Below are positions 41,535-52,008 of a DNA stretch of 64,000 bases, piece after piece (the stretch's first letter is position 1; each line of letters opens with the position of its first letter). This DNA is from Actinomycetes bacterium (GTDB lineage Bacteria; Actinomycetota; Actinomycetes; Streptosporangiales; Streptosporangiaceae). The notes under the pieces are model-generated. The model did not search any database. It was not told the origin of the DNA and was given only the letters and a program-made list of their open reading frames with translations. The stretch covers positions 1-64,000 of the forward strand of contig JAJYUU010000003.1 in assembly GCA_021792405.1 (NCBI GenBank), written 5' to 3'. The position numbers were made by a program, and so were the translations under genes.

Positions 41535-44303
41535 ATGGCCGTGATGGAGTCGGCAGAGATAGTCCGCCGTTTCCTTAGCTTTTTCGCCGAGCGCGGGCAC
41601 ACCCGCGTCCCGTCGGCCAGCCTGGTCGCCGACGATCCGACGCTGCTGCTGGTCAACGCCGGGATGCAGCCATTCAAGCCGTTCTTCCTCGGCCAGCAGA
41701 CGCCGCCGTTCCGGCGGGCCACCACCTGCCAGAAGTGCGTCCGGACGCCGGACATCGAGGAAGTTGGCAAGACCACCAGGCATGGCACGTTCTTCCAGAT
41801 GCTTGGCAACTTTTCCTTCGGCGACTATTTCAAGGAACTGGCCATCCCGTACGCCTGGGAGCTGCTGACCCGGCCGGAATCTGACGGCGGGTTCGGCTTC
41901 GGAGAGAGCAAGCTCTGGGTGACGGTGCTGCACGACGACGACGAGGCGGCCAAGCTCTGGCACGACGTCGTGGGCGTTCCCGAGCACCGGATCCAGCGCC
42001 GCGGCCTGGCCGATAATTACTGGCACATGGGCGTGCCCGGACCGGGCGGTCCCTGCTCGGAGATCTACTACGATCGCGGCCCGGAATACGGCCGGGAGGG
42101 CGGGCCGGAAGCAGACGAGGATCGCTACCTGGAGGTCTGGAACCTGGTCTTCATGCAGTACCAGCTCGGCCAGGTGCGATCCAAGGTGGACTTCGATGTC
42201 GTGGGCGACCTGCCGTCCCGCAACATCGACACCGGCATGGGCATGGAGCGGATGGCCGCGCTGCTGCAGGGCGTGGACAACATCTATGAAATCGACACGA
42301 TGTGGAAGGTCCTTGAGCGCGCGGCCGAGCTGACCGAGCAGCGCTACGGCGTCGACGAGCGGTCTGACGTGGCGCTGCGGGTGGTGACCGACCATGTTCG
42401 CACCGCGGTCATGCTTGTCGCCGACGGTGTGATCCCGTCCAACGAGGGTCGCGGTTACGTACTGCGCCGGATCCTGCGCCGCAGCGTGCAGAAGCTGCGG
42501 CTGCTCTCCGGTGCTCAGCGCGGCGGCACGGGCAGCCACAGCCGAGGCGGCCAGGATGAGCGCTTCCTGCATGAGCTGTCCTCGGTCGCGATCGGCGCGC
42601 TCGGCGAGCAGTATCCCGAGTTGATCCGCGACGCGCCGAACATCCACACGGTGATCGATGCCGAAGAGGCAGCGTTCATGGCCACGCTGCGCACCGGCAG
42701 CGCCATCTTCGATGCAGCGGTGGAAGAGACCAGGCGCCGGGGCAGTAGCACTATCCGCGGCGACCAGGCGTTCCAGCTGCATGACACCTACGGCTTCCCG
42801 ATCGACCTGACCCTGGAGATGGCGGGCGAACAGGGCCTGACCGTCGACGAGGGCGAGTTCCGGCGGCTGATGACGGAGCAGCGGCAGCGGGCGAAGGCGG
42901 ACGCGGCCGGCAAGAAGACCGGCAATGCCGACATCTCGGTGTTCGCCCGGATGCTGGAGCGGGCTGGAGCGGTCACCTTCACCGGTTACGACGAAGTGGC
43001 GGGCGAGGCAACAGTCGTTGGCCTGATCGTCAACGGCTCATCGGCCCCCGCGGCCGGAGCCGGCACCGCCGTCGAGGTAGTCCTGGACCGCACGCCGTTC
43101 TATGCCGAAGGTGGCGGTCAGCTTGCCGACAACGGCGTGATCACCGCGGTCGGCAGCGGTACCGGCGACGGCGCCAGGATCGCAGTGACCGATGTGCAGG
43201 TGCCCGTTCCCGGCCTGATCGTGCACCGCGGCACTGTCACGGCCGGTGAAATCGTGGTGGGGGCGCCCGTTCTCGCCCAGATCGATATCGAGCGCAGGCG
43301 CGCTATCTCGCGCTCGCACACCGCCACGCACCTCGTGCACCGGGCTTTCCGCGGCTCGCTCGGCGAATCTGCGGCGCAGGCCGGCTCGGAGAATGCGCCG
43401 GGCCGTTTCAGGTTCGACTTCACCGCGATGGGCGCGGTGCCCGCGTCGGTGCTGGCCTCCGCTGAGGAAGAGGTCAACCAGGTCCTGATCAGTGACCTGG
43501 AAGTCCGTGCCTTCCATACCTCGATCGGCGAGGCACGGGCGATGGGCGCGCTGGCCCTGTTCGGCGAGAAATACGGCGACCAGGTCCGGGTGGTGGAGGT
43601 CGGCGACTACTCGCGGGAACTATGCGGCGGCACCCACGTGGCAAGGTCCGGCAACCTCGGGCTGGTCAAGATCCTTGGCGAGTCGTCCATCGGATCCGGT
43701 GTCCGCCGGGTGGAGGCTCTGGTCGGGATCGACGCGTTCAAGTACCTGGCCCGTGAAAGCGTCCTGGTCAGCATGCTGTCCGAGCAGTTCAAGGCCCGCC
43801 CGGAGGAGTTGCCGGAGCGGATCGCGAGCGTGCTGACGCGCCTTCGGGAGGCAGAGCGTGACCTGGAACGGCTCAGGTCCGCTCAGTTGCTGAGCAGCGC
43901 CGCGGAGCTCGCGGACAAGGCCGAGGACCTGCACGGCGCGGCGTTCGTCGCGTACCAGGCGCCGGACGGTACCCTGGCCGACGGAATCAGGAAGGTGGCG
44001 CTGGACATCCGGGGACGGATTCCGGCAGGCCGGCCTGGCGTGGTCGTGGCGGTCGGGCTGACCGATGGTCGGCCGACGGTCGTGGTGGCGGTTAACGACG
44101 CCGGGCGGGCGCACGGCCTTAGGGCGGGTGCCCTGGTACTCGCGGCGGCTGGCGCACTCGGCGGCCGGGGCGGAGGCCGTGATGACGTCGCTCAGGGCGG
44201 CGGCGCTCCACTCGGCGACCGGGCCGAAGAGGCGATCCCTGGGGCCTTTGCAGCAGTTCGTGCCCTTATCCACGACATAATAGGAGTAGGTGCCGTAGGG
44301 TGA
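41535..44303 (+). CDS. alaS: Alanyl-tRNA synthetase
   Basis: [51 protein letters not shown]; editing motif HTATHLVH. Confidence 0.98.
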   Translation: MAVMESAEIVRRFLSFFAERGHTRVPSASLVADDPTLLLVNAGMQPFKPFFLGQQTPPFRRATTCQKCVRTPDIEEVGKTTRHGTFFQMLGNFSFGDYFKELAIPYAWELLTRPESDGGFGFGESKLWVTVLHDDDEAAKLWHDVVGVPEHRIQRRGLADNYWHMGVPGPGGPCSEIYYDRGPEYGREGGPEADEDRYLEVWNLVFMQYQLGQVRSKVDFDVVGDLPSRNIDTGMGMERMAALLQGVDNIYEIDTMWKVLERAAELTEQRYGVDERSDVALRVVTDHVRTAVMLVADGVIPSNEGRGYVLRRILRRSVQKLRLLSGAQRGGTGSHSRGGQDERFLHELSSVAIGALGEQYPELIRDAPNIHTVIDAEEAAFMATLRTGSAIFDAAVEETRRRGSSTIRGDQAFQLHDTYGFPIDLTLEMAGEQGLTVDEGEFRRLMTEQRQRAKADAAGKKTGNADISVFARMLERAGAVTFTGYDEVAGEATVVGLIVNGSSAPAAGAGTAVEVVLDRTPFYAEGGGQLADNGVITAVGSGTGDGARIAVTDVQVPVPGLIVHRGTVTAGEIVVGAPVLAQIDIERRRAISRSHTATHLVHRAFRGSLGESAAQAGSENAPGRFRFDFTAMGAVPASVLASAEEEVNQVLISDLEVRAFHTSIGEARAMGALALFGEKYGDQVRVVEVGDYSRELCGGTHVARSGNLGLVKILGESSIGSGVRRVEALVGIDAFKYLARESVLVSMLSEQFKARPEELPERIASVLTRLREAERDLERLRSAQLLSSAAELADKAEDLHGAAFVAYQAPDGTLADGIRKVALDIRGRIPAGRPGVVVAVGLTDGRPTVVVAVNDAGRAHGLRAGALVLAAAGALGGRGGGRDDVAQGGGAPLGDRAEEAIPGAFAAVRALIHDIIGVGAVG

Positions 44304-44430
44304 GCCCGTGCCTACACCAGTTCGTGTCCAGGCTGAGACCTGGCGCGCCCCAGCCGTCGCCGGGAGTGGCCCCGCCTGGCGCGCATCTGGGGGCGTTCGC
44401 GCCGCGGGGCGAGCTGCTCAGAGCGCTGAT

Positions 44431-44898
44431 GTGAGGGCCGGGGTGCGGCTTGGCATCGATGTCGGCTCAGCGCGGATCGGTGTCGCCAGGTCGGATCCGG
44501 GCGGCGTGCTTGCCTCGCCGCTCAGCACGGTCCGGCGCGGCGGCGACGACGTGGCGGAACTGGCCAGGCTCGCGGCCGAGAACAACGTTATGGAGATCAT
44601 CGTCGGCCTGGCCGTCGGCCTTCGCGGAGCGGAGGGCCGGGCTGCCGCCGATGGCCGGGAATTCGCCGTCCGGCTGGCCGACCGGCTGGCGCCACTGCCG
44701 GTCCGGCTCGTCGACGAGCGTTTCACCACCGTGTTGGCGCACGCCGCGCTGCAGAGCAGCGGTCATGATGCGAAAGCCAGGCGGCCAGCGGTGGACAAGG
44801 CCGCGGCCGCAGTGCTGCTGCAGGGGGCGCTGGACGCTGAGCGCTCGACCGGCGAGCCGGCTGGTCAGCTGGTAGCCAGGGGAGATCCGACGTCATGA
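44431..44898 (+). CDS. ruvX: Holliday junction resolvase-like protein (YqgF/RuvX)
   Basis: GIDVGSARIGVARSDPGG, VDERFTTVLAH; GTG start. Confidence 0.88.
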   Translation: MRAGVRLGIDVGSARIGVARSDPGGVLASPLSTVRRGGDDVAELARLAAENNVMEIIVGLAVGLRGAEGRAAADGREFAVRLADRLAPLPVRLVDERFTTVLAHAALQSSGHDAKARRPAVDKAAAAVLLQGALDAERSTGEPAGQLVARGDPTS

Positions 44899-47159
44899 GC
44901 CGGGACGGGTACGAGGGCTGGGACGACCAGCCTGACGCGGAGGACGGTCGCTACGGCCGGTCAGCGGGCCGCAGGCCACGCCGGTCCGCCGTGCCCGAGG
45001 ACTCTTGGACGACCGGATCTCGGGCAGGGCAAGGTTCCGGGGAGTGGCCGGGGCAACCGGGCGGCACCAGCGCACCGTGGGGAACCCCTCGCTACGAGTC
45101 GGCCGGATACAACGATCCCGGCGGCGCCTACCCAGGGGCTGGCAGCTACGCCGGGCCTGACGGTTACGTGAGCACCGACAGCTACGCCCGGCCCGACAGC
45201 AATCCGCGCTTCGATCCTGGTGTCGGCCGGTACGAATCGGGCGGGCAGTCCAGCCCGAGAACCGGGCCGGGCGGCTACGACGGCTACTCCGACCGTGGCT
45301 ACTCCGACCATGGCTACTCCGACCGTGGCTATGCAGGCGGCAGCGGCGGCTACCAGGACCCCCGCGGCAGCGCTTATCCGGAGAGCGGCTACCAGGGCGG
45401 GACCGGCAGCGACTACGGTGACCGCCGTTCCCGTGATGGCAGCCGTCGTGACAACGTATACGGCGGCCGCGAGTACGCGGCTAGCGATTACCCTGGAGCC
45501 CGCTACCCGGGCAGTGAGCAGTCACGCAGCGTGCCGGACCCGTACGCCGGTCCCGACCGTTATCGCACCGATTCCGGCCGGCACACCGACCCCGGCTGGC
45601 GTGCTGATCCCGGTCGCGGTTCCGATCCCGGCCGCGGGGCCGGACGGGGCGAACCCGACTACGGCAGTGCAGACCGCTACAGCACGCTGGATCGCTACAG
45701 CGTGCATGATCAGTACGGCGGCCAGGACCGGTACGGCGGGCCGGATCAGTACGACGAGCACGCAGGTTACGCCGACGAAGGCTACGCTGCGCTGGACAGG
45801 TTTGACCAGCCTGGCGCTAGCCGCGGCGGGGCGGGCTACGGCGCTTCGGCGGGATACGGGCGCGACGGGGGATATGACGACCATGAGTACGGCTCTGCGG
45901 CGGGGGACCGCGAGCTTGACGGCCCGGCCGATCGGGACGATGACGGTTTCGCCTGGCAGGCACAGGTGGACGACAGCGGACTAAGCCGCCGTAGTGGCCG
46001 TGGCGGTGAAGACGAGATCGATGCCGACAGTGCTCGGCACAACGGCTTCTTCCGCGGCTTCGGCGGCGGAGAGGACGACTACGGGCACCGTCCGCCGAGG
46101 CGAGACCGTAGCCGCGCTCCGATGATCGCGCTGACGGTGGTAGTCCTTTTCCTCGCGACAATCGTTGGCGGCGGGATCTACGCCTACAACTGGTATGCCA
46201 AGCGGCACGCCGACTGGACCGGGTCGAAAGGTTACGGTTCGGTCGTTGTGCAGGTCAAGCCCGGCGAGTACGCCTGCACGCTGGTGCTTGAAGACGAGTT
46301 GGTCAACGCCGGAGTAGTCGCCTCCGGAACGGCATTCTGCGACGCGGCCACGAGTGCGGGTAACTCCAACGCCCTGCAGCCCGGTTCCTTCAAGCTGCAC
46401 AAGCACATGGGCGCAGCGCTGGCATGGGCTATGCTGACTAATCCGAAATCGCGGGTTCAGCAGGGTGTGGCCGTGCCGGACGGCCTGCGGGCGAGCAAGG
46501 TCATCGCGCTGCTGGCCAAGGGCACGAACATCCCGTTGAGCCAGTTCCGGACGGCGCTCAAGGACTCCGCTGCGCTCGGCCTGCCATCGTGGGCGCATGG
46601 GAACCCGGAGGGCTTCCTTTACCCGGCCACCTACGAGATCCCGCCTGGTGCTACGGGGCTTAGCGTCCTCAAGACCCTGGTGGCCCAGTTCAATACCGAG
46701 GCAGCGAGCCTGAACCTGGCGACCGACGCAAGACGCGCGCATCTCACCGAGTACCAGGTCCTCATCGAGGCCAGCCTGCTCGAAGGCGAGGTTCCGCCGA
46801 GGTACTACGCGGATGTCGCGCGTGTCATCGACAACCGGCTGAACCAGAACCCACCGATGGACCTCGGGCTGGACAGCACGGTCGCCTACGCCACCAATCA
46901 CTACGTCTACAATCTCACGCAGAGCGACCTGAACGTGAACTCGGCGTACAACACGTTCAAGCACCCTGGCCTGCCGCCCGGCCCGATCGACTCGCCGGAC
47001 GCCGCGGCGATCGAGGCCGTGCTGCACCCGGCGCAGGGCGCAGCGGCGGACCAATGGCTCTACTTCATCACCGTGAACAAGTCGGGCAAGACCGACTTCA
47101 CCTCCAGCTACTCGCAGTTCCAGGCATGGACGTACCTGGCCAGGCAGAACGGCGTCTGA
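44895..47159 (+). CDS. mltG: Endolytic transglycosylase MltG with long Tyr/Gly/Asp-rich N-terminal region
   Basis: TM helix MIALTVVVLFLATIVGGGIYAY; YQVLIEASLLEGEVPPRYYADVARVIDNRL; NTFKHPGLPPGPIDSPDAAAIEAVLHPA. Confidence 0.93.
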   Translation: MSRDGYEGWDDQPDAEDGRYGRSAGRRPRRSAVPEDSWTTGSRAGQGSGEWPGQPGGTSAPWGTPRYESAGYNDPGGAYPGAGSYAGPDGYVSTDSYARPDSNPRFDPGVGRYESGGQSSPRTGPGGYDGYSDRGYSDHGYSDRGYAGGSGGYQDPRGSAYPESGYQGGTGSDYGDRRSRDGSRRDNVYGGREYAASDYPGARYPGSEQSRSVPDPYAGPDRYRTDSGRHTDPGWRADPGRGSDPGRGAGRGEPDYGSADRYSTLDRYSVHDQYGGQDRYGGPDQYDEHAGYADEGYAALDRFDQPGASRGGAGYGASAGYGRDGGYDDHEYGSAAGDRELDGPADRDDDGFAWQAQVDDSGLSRRSGRGGEDEIDADSARHNGFFRGFGGGEDDYGHRPPRRDRSRAPMIALTVVVLFLATIVGGGIYAYNWYAKRHADWTGSKGYGSVVVQVKPGEYACTLVLEDELVNAGVVASGTAFCDAATSAGNSNALQPGSFKLHKHMGAALAWAMLTNPKSRVQQGVAVPDGLRASKVIALLAKGTNIPLSQFRTALKDSAALGLPSWAHGNPEGFLYPATYEIPPGATGLSVLKTLVAQFNTEAASLNLATDARRAHLTEYQVLIEASLLEGEVPPRYYADVARVIDNRLNQNPPMDLGLDSTVAYATNHYVYNLTQSDLNVNSAYNTFKHPGLPPGPIDSPDAAAIEAVLHPAQGAAADQWLYFITVNKSGKTDFTSSYSQFQAWTYLARQNGV

Positions 47160-47163
47160 TCCG

Positions 47164-48018
47164 GTGGCCGGGGAACCGGCGGCCCGCCGCCGGGCAGCCG
47201 TGCTCGGCTTGCCGATTGCCCATTCGCTATCGCCCGCGCTGCACCGCGCTGCTTACCACGAGCTAGGGCTGGCGGGCTGGACCTATTCCGCGATCGAGTG
47301 CGACGAGCAGGGCCTGCCGTCGCTGCTCGACTCGCTCGGGCCGGACTGGGCAGGCCTCTCGTTGACGATGCCGCTTAAGCGCGCGGTGCTGCCGCTGCTA
47401 GATGATGCCGAGCCGCTGGTCGGCGAGGTTGGCGCGGCGAATACGGTGGTGCTCGAGGGCGGCTGGCGTCGCGGCTTCAATACCGACGTGGCCGGGATCG
47501 TGGCTGTGCTGCACGAGGCTGGCATCACCACAGCCGGGAACGCGCTGGTACTCGGTGGCGGCGCGACCGCCTGCTCGGCACTTGCGGCACTCCGCAGGGT
47601 CGGCAGTGACGCTGTCTGCGTGGCCGTCCGCTCGCTGGACCGAGCGCGGCCAGTGCTCACCGTCGCCGGACGGCTCGGCATGCAGGTCACGCTGGTCGAG
47701 TTCGGCCCGGAACTGGCCAGCCAGCGCTGGCAACTGCTGATCTCGACGATCCCCGCCGCGGGCACCGGGACCGTCGTCGCTCAACTCCGGGCCGGAGTGC
47801 TGGCCGCGGATGGTGTGCTTGACGTCGTATACGATCCCTGGCCGACGCCGCTGGCGGCTGCCGCCGAAAGCGCCGGCTCGACGGTCATGTCGGGCTTCGA
47901 CATGCTCGTGCACCAGGCGGCCGGCCAGGTGGAGCTGATGACCGGCCAGTCGGCGCCCGTGAGTGTCATGCGCGCGGCAGGCCTGGCAGAACTGACCCGC
48001 CGGCGAAATAACCGGTAG
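47164..48018 (+). CDS. aroE: Shikimate dehydrogenase
   Basis: AVLGLPIAHSLSPALHRAAYHELG; GLSLTMPLKRAVLPL; NALVLGGGATACSALAAL. Confidence 0.92.
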   Translation: MAGEPAARRRAAVLGLPIAHSLSPALHRAAYHELGLAGWTYSAIECDEQGLPSLLDSLGPDWAGLSLTMPLKRAVLPLLDDAEPLVGEVGAANTVVLEGGWRRGFNTDVAGIVAVLHEAGITTAGNALVLGGGATACSALAALRRVGSDAVCVAVRSLDRARPVLTVAGRLGMQVTLVEFGPELASQRWQLLISTIPAAGTGTVVAQLRAGVLAADGVLDVVYDPWPTPLAAAAESAGSTVMSGFDMLVHQAAGQVELMTGQSAPVSVMRAAGLAELTRRRNNR

Positions 48019-48380
48019 CGACCGGACGCTTACCTGCCGGGGAATTCCAGTGGCGGTCGCCATGGGCTAGGCTTGGTGGCGACGACAATGCTCGGCAGTC
48101 GCTAGCATCGCCCGGTACAGGGTGCCGCTAGCGGTGCTGGGTGTGCAAGCGGAGGACCACCTCGGCCGCCTCCCACCTAGCCAGCTGACGCTGGCGGGTA
48201 CCGTGCCGGGATGCCTGAGCAGTCAAGGTGAGCAGGCAGCCCGGCGGTTGGCCAGCCACGTGGCTGGCCAGTCAGGCCGGGCGCCATGCCGCCGCGACTC
48301 GGATTCCGGGTGGACGGCAAGGCAGGCGCCGCGGGTGTGCCGTGCCCAGGAGCATCCTGGGCCGAGGCTCCCGCAATGGT

Positions 48381-48420
48381 GGCCCCGCGGCACGATAACG
48401 CGGGGCCGTTTGGCTTTCTG
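48381..48420 (+). promoter_or_regulatory. Attenuator-like terminator in the infC leader
   Basis: GGCCCCGCG gcacgataa CGCGGGGCC then gtttggctttctg; about 100 nt upstream of the infC start. Confidence 0.6.
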
Positions 48421-48521
48421 CGCCCGGCAGCCTGTGGCGACCGGGTCATCAGGGCCAAAGTCCCGTCGCTGCGCTCGGGGATGGTCCCCAGGCGGAAGCA
48501 TTGGTGACACAAGGAGGTCAC

Positions 48522-49766
48522 ATCAGCACCGAACCTCGTATCAACGAGCGCATCAGGGTACCCGAAGTGCGGCTTGTCGGCCCGGCAGGCGAGCAGGTCG
48601 GGATCGTTGCCATTAATGACGCGCTCCGGCTGGCCCAGGAGGCAGATCTCGACCTCGTCGAGGTTGCGCCCATGGCCCGGCCCCCTGTGGCCAAGCTCAT
48701 GGACTACGGCAAGTTCAAGTACGAGTCCGCATTGAAAGCCAGGGAGTCGCGCAAGAACCAGGCCCAGACGGTCATCAAGGAGATCAAGCTGCGGCCGAAG
48801 ATCGACCCGCACGACTACGGCACCAAGAAGGGCCACGTCGAGCGCTTCCTGAAGCAGGGCGACAAGGTCAAGGTAACGATCATGTTCAGGGGGCGTGAGC
48901 AGTCCAGGCCAGAGCTTGGCTTCAAGTTGCTCCAGCGGCTAGCTGGCGACATCGAAGAGCTGGGTTTCGTAGAGTCCTCGCCTAAGCAGGACGGCCGGAA
49001 CATGATCATGGTGATCGGGCCGCACAAGCGGAAGACGGACGCGATGGCAGCCGCGAAGGCCGACCGGGCTGAGCGCGCGAGTCGCCCCAGCGGCCGGGCC
49101 GGCGAGCCGGCTGGCACGCACGCGCAGCCGCCCGCTTCGTCCGGCGCTGACGACCCTAGTGGTCCTGATCAGCCGGCCGCGTCAGCGCAGCCGTCGTCAG
49201 CACAGCCGTCGTCAGCACAGCCGTCGTCAGCACAGCCGCTGCCAGCACAGCCGTCATCGGCACCGCCGCTGGCAGGCACGCAGTCGGCCGGGTCACCGTC
49301 GGCTGGACAGCCGTCGGCAGATGCGCAGCCGGGCGCGGCGCGGGCAGTGGCCGCTAACCCGGGCCAGGGCGCAGCGGGACAGGGCGCAGCGGGACAGGGC
49401 GGGTCGCGGGAGACTGCGACGGATGGGCCGGACGCTCCGCCTAGGCCCGCCGGACCCAGGCCCGCCATGCCCAGGCCGAGTGCGCCGCGCCCGACACCAG
49501 CGTCTGCGCGGCCAGCGGCACCTAAGCCGTCCGCGCCGCGCGCGACGCCTGCGTCGTCAGCTCGGCCGGGCCCAGTCGGCACCCCGGCGCCGAAGCCAAC
49601 GGCGCCACGCGGCGCTGCGGCTGCGCCGAGGCCGGCCGCCGGTACGCCGAGCGCGCCCAAGCCCGGCCCAGCCCGGCGGTCCGGAGATGGCCCGGTGCCA
49701 TCGCCGCGCCCGATCGCGGCCGACAGGGCCCCCTCGGCAAAGGAGCCGGGCGAAGCCGATAAGTAG
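48522..49766 (+). CDS. infC: Translation initiation factor IF-3 with ATC start and long Pro/Ala/Ser-rich C-terminal extension
   Basis: aaggaggtcac followed by [56 protein letters not shown]; core ends near HKRKTDAM. Confidence 0.93.
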   Translation: MSTEPRINERIRVPEVRLVGPAGEQVGIVAINDALRLAQEADLDLVEVAPMARPPVAKLMDYGKFKYESALKARESRKNQAQTVIKEIKLRPKIDPHDYGTKKGHVERFLKQGDKVKVTIMFRGREQSRPELGFKLLQRLAGDIEELGFVESSPKQDGRNMIMVIGPHKRKTDAMAAAKADRAERASRPSGRAGEPAGTHAQPPASSGADDPSGPDQPAASAQPSSAQPSSAQPSSAQPLPAQPSSAPPLAGTQSAGSPSAGQPSADAQPGAARAVAANPGQGAAGQGAAGQGGSRETATDGPDAPPRPAGPRPAMPRPSAPRPTPASARPAAPKPSAPRATPASSARPGPVGTPAPKPTAPRGAAAAPRPAAGTPSAPKPGPARRSGDGPVPSPRPIAADRAPSAKEPGEADK

Positions 49767-50005
49767 ACCTTAAGCAGAGCCGGGCGGGCTGGATGAACGG
49801 CCAGCCCGCCCCCGCGACAGCTAGGGCCCTCACAGCTTTTCGGGCCGGAATGTGGTGCCGGACAGCTGACGCTGCCCGGCGGAAAGAACACTGCCAGGCC
49901 GCACGGTGGGTGTGCGTCGGCAGTCAGATCGGGCCGAAGCACGGACTCGTGCGGACGGCAGGCCAGCGTCGTGCCAACGGCACGCGAGAATGGAGACACG
50001 GCGAG

Positions 50006-50200
50006 ATGCCGAAGATGAAGACGCACACCGGCGCCGGTAAGCGGTTCCGGCTTACGGGCACCGGCAAGGTCATCCGCCGCCGTGCCAACCGTGCTCACTA
50101 CAACGAGTGGAAGCCGAGCACAATGACCCGCCGACTGGCTGGATACGTCGAACTGGCGCCGGCCGACGGTAAGAAGATCAAGAAGTTGCTGGGTAAGTGA
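50006..50200 (+). CDS. rpmI: 50S ribosomal protein L35
   Basis: [36 protein letters not shown]. Confidence 0.97.
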   Translation: MPKMKTHTGAGKRFRLTGTGKVIRRRANRAHYNEWKPSTMTRRLAGYVELAPADGKKIKKLLGK

Positions 50201-50229
50201 CCCGGCCCGCCTAGGGAGAGTGTGACGAA

Positions 50230-50610
50230 ATGGCACGCGTGAAGCGGGCGGTCAATGCCCATAAGAAACGCCGGGTTGTACTCGAGCGCGCCAGCGGATA
50301 CCGGGGCCAGCGGTCCCGGCTCTACCGTAAGGCCAAGGAGCAGCAGCTCCACTCGATGACCTATGCCTATCGGGACCGCAAGGACCGCAAGGGCGCATTC
50401 CGGCGACTGTGGATCCAGCGCATCAACGCCGCTGTCCGGGCAGAGGGCCTGACTTACAACAGGTTCATTCAGGGCCTGCGACTGGCTGAGGTGGAGGTCG
50501 ACCGCAAGATGCTGGCGGAGCTTGCGGTCTCCGACTCGCAAGCGTTCGCCGCGCTGGTCGAGGTCGCGAAGACCGCGCTGCCCGCAGACGTCAACGCGCC
50601 CGCGGCCTGA
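50230..50610 (+). CDS. rplT: 50S ribosomal protein L20
   Basis: [38 protein letters not shown]. Confidence 0.98.
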   Translation: MARVKRAVNAHKKRRVVLERASGYRGQRSRLYRKAKEQQLHSMTYAYRDRKDRKGAFRRLWIQRINAAVRAEGLTYNRFIQGLRLAEVEVDRKMLAELAVSDSQAFAALVEVAKTALPADVNAPAA

Positions 50611-50750
50611 GCTCTGCTGGCGAGTGCACGATGGCGTGCGGCACGACAGCGGTACTTCCGCTGTGGCTAGAGCGACCGCGGCGGCACTTGTCATGTGGGT
50701 AGGGTCTGCCAGCTGCGCACAATCGGCTGCGCCCGGCCGGCGGCCGGGCC

Positions 50751-51662
50751 ATGCCGAAGGCCTGCCAGGGGAAGTCAGATGACCGCGGTGCGGCGGTACC
50801 AGTGACCGGTCTAGCTAGGCCTGCCGCACCCATGCGGGCAAGCGGCATGGGCATCCGCTCGCCGCGCGTAAAGGCTGCCCGGCAGCTTGGCAAGCGAGCC
50901 TTCCGGGAGCGGGCCGGACTGTTCCTTGCCGAGGGCCCGCAGGCTGTCCGGGAGGCGCTGCGAAAGCCTGGCGTGCTGGCTGAACTGTTCGTTACCGGGC
51001 AGGGCGCAGGTCGCCACCCCGAGCTCACCGCGCAGGCAGCACGGGGCGGCATCGCGGTGCACGAGGTCAGTGGCGAGGTCATGGCCGAGCTGGCGCAGAC
51101 CGTCACGCCGCAGGGCATGCTCGGCGTCTGCCGGTTCGTGGACGTGCCGCTCTCAGCCCTGCTGGCAGACCGCCAGCGAGCAAGCCTGCAGCTGGTTACC
51201 GTGCTGGCCAATGTCCGCGATCCCGGCAACGCCGGCACCGTCATGCGCACGTCGGACGCGGCCGGCGCCGATGGCGTGATTTTCGCGGCGGCATCGGTTG
51301 ACCCGTACAACAGTAAGTGCGTCCGTTCCTCGGCTGGCAGTCTCTTCCATGTCCCGGTGGTTGCCGGAGCGCCGCTGGCCGAGTCGATCAGCGGGCTGCG
51401 GGACGCAGGCATGCGGGTGCTCGCTGCCGACGGCGGTGGCAGCCGCTTTCTCGACGCGCCGGACGGGCCCGATCTCACCCTGCCGACCGCATGGCTCTTC
51501 GGCAATGAGGCGTGGGGGCTGCCCGAGGACCTGCTCGCGCTGGCTGACGACGTCGTGGCGGTGCCGATTTACGGCAAAGCCGAGAGCCTGAACCTGGCGG
51601 CGGCGGCCGCGGTCTGCCTGTACGCCTCGGCCCGGCAGTTGAATGCCGGGCGGATCTGTTGA
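50751..51662 (+). CDS. TrmH/SpoU-family RNA methyltransferase
   Basis: LANVRDPGNAGTVMRTSDAAGADGVIF; LFGNEAWGLPEDLLALADDVVAVPIYGKAESLNLAAAAAV; start may be at 50832 or 50847. Confidence 0.92.
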   Translation: MPKACQGKSDDRGAAVPVTGLARPAAPMRASGMGIRSPRVKAARQLGKRAFRERAGLFLAEGPQAVREALRKPGVLAELFVTGQGAGRHPELTAQAARGGIAVHEVSGEVMAELAQTVTPQGMLGVCRFVDVPLSALLADRQRASLQLVTVLANVRDPGNAGTVMRTSDAAGADGVIFAAASVDPYNSKCVRSSAGSLFHVPVVAGAPLAESISGLRDAGMRVLAADGGGSRFLDAPDGPDLTLPTAWLFGNEAWGLPEDLLALADDVVAVPIYGKAESLNLAAAAAVCLYASARQLNAGRIC

Positions 51663-52008
51663 CCAGGTCGCCGCTAGCGAGGTTCAGAGCGACCGTCCCG
51701 CAGTGTATTGCACATAACGCGTCAATCACGTGATAGTCGAGGTCAGCCGGGGCGCCGCGATCGATGCGGGACGTTTGCCCGCTACTGCGAGCTAACTCAC
51801 CGCAGCCGGCAGTGCCGTCCGACAGGGCTAATCCGCTAGAGTCTGATCACGTTGCGTCATGAAGTGACCAGGCTGGTCCGTCGCTGGTAGGCAATGACGC
51901 AACTGCGCTACCAACGCGGATTGTCCCCCGAGTCCGCTGCAGTAGCTGTGTGGCTGACGTGCGAAGGCCCGGGCGGCCTGAGCAGATCTCCGCGGAGCGC
52001 CAACATCT

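Noticed and set aside
40671-42782. 703-aa minus-strand ORF opposite alaS and neighbours
   Set aside because: Antisense to confidently identified genes; long mirror ORFs are expected at this GC content and the translation has no recognisable domain.
49180-49259. Possible CRISPR-like direct repeats in the infC region
   Set aside because: Contiguous 15-bp in-frame repeats without spacers; coding low-complexity sequence. No cas genes in window.
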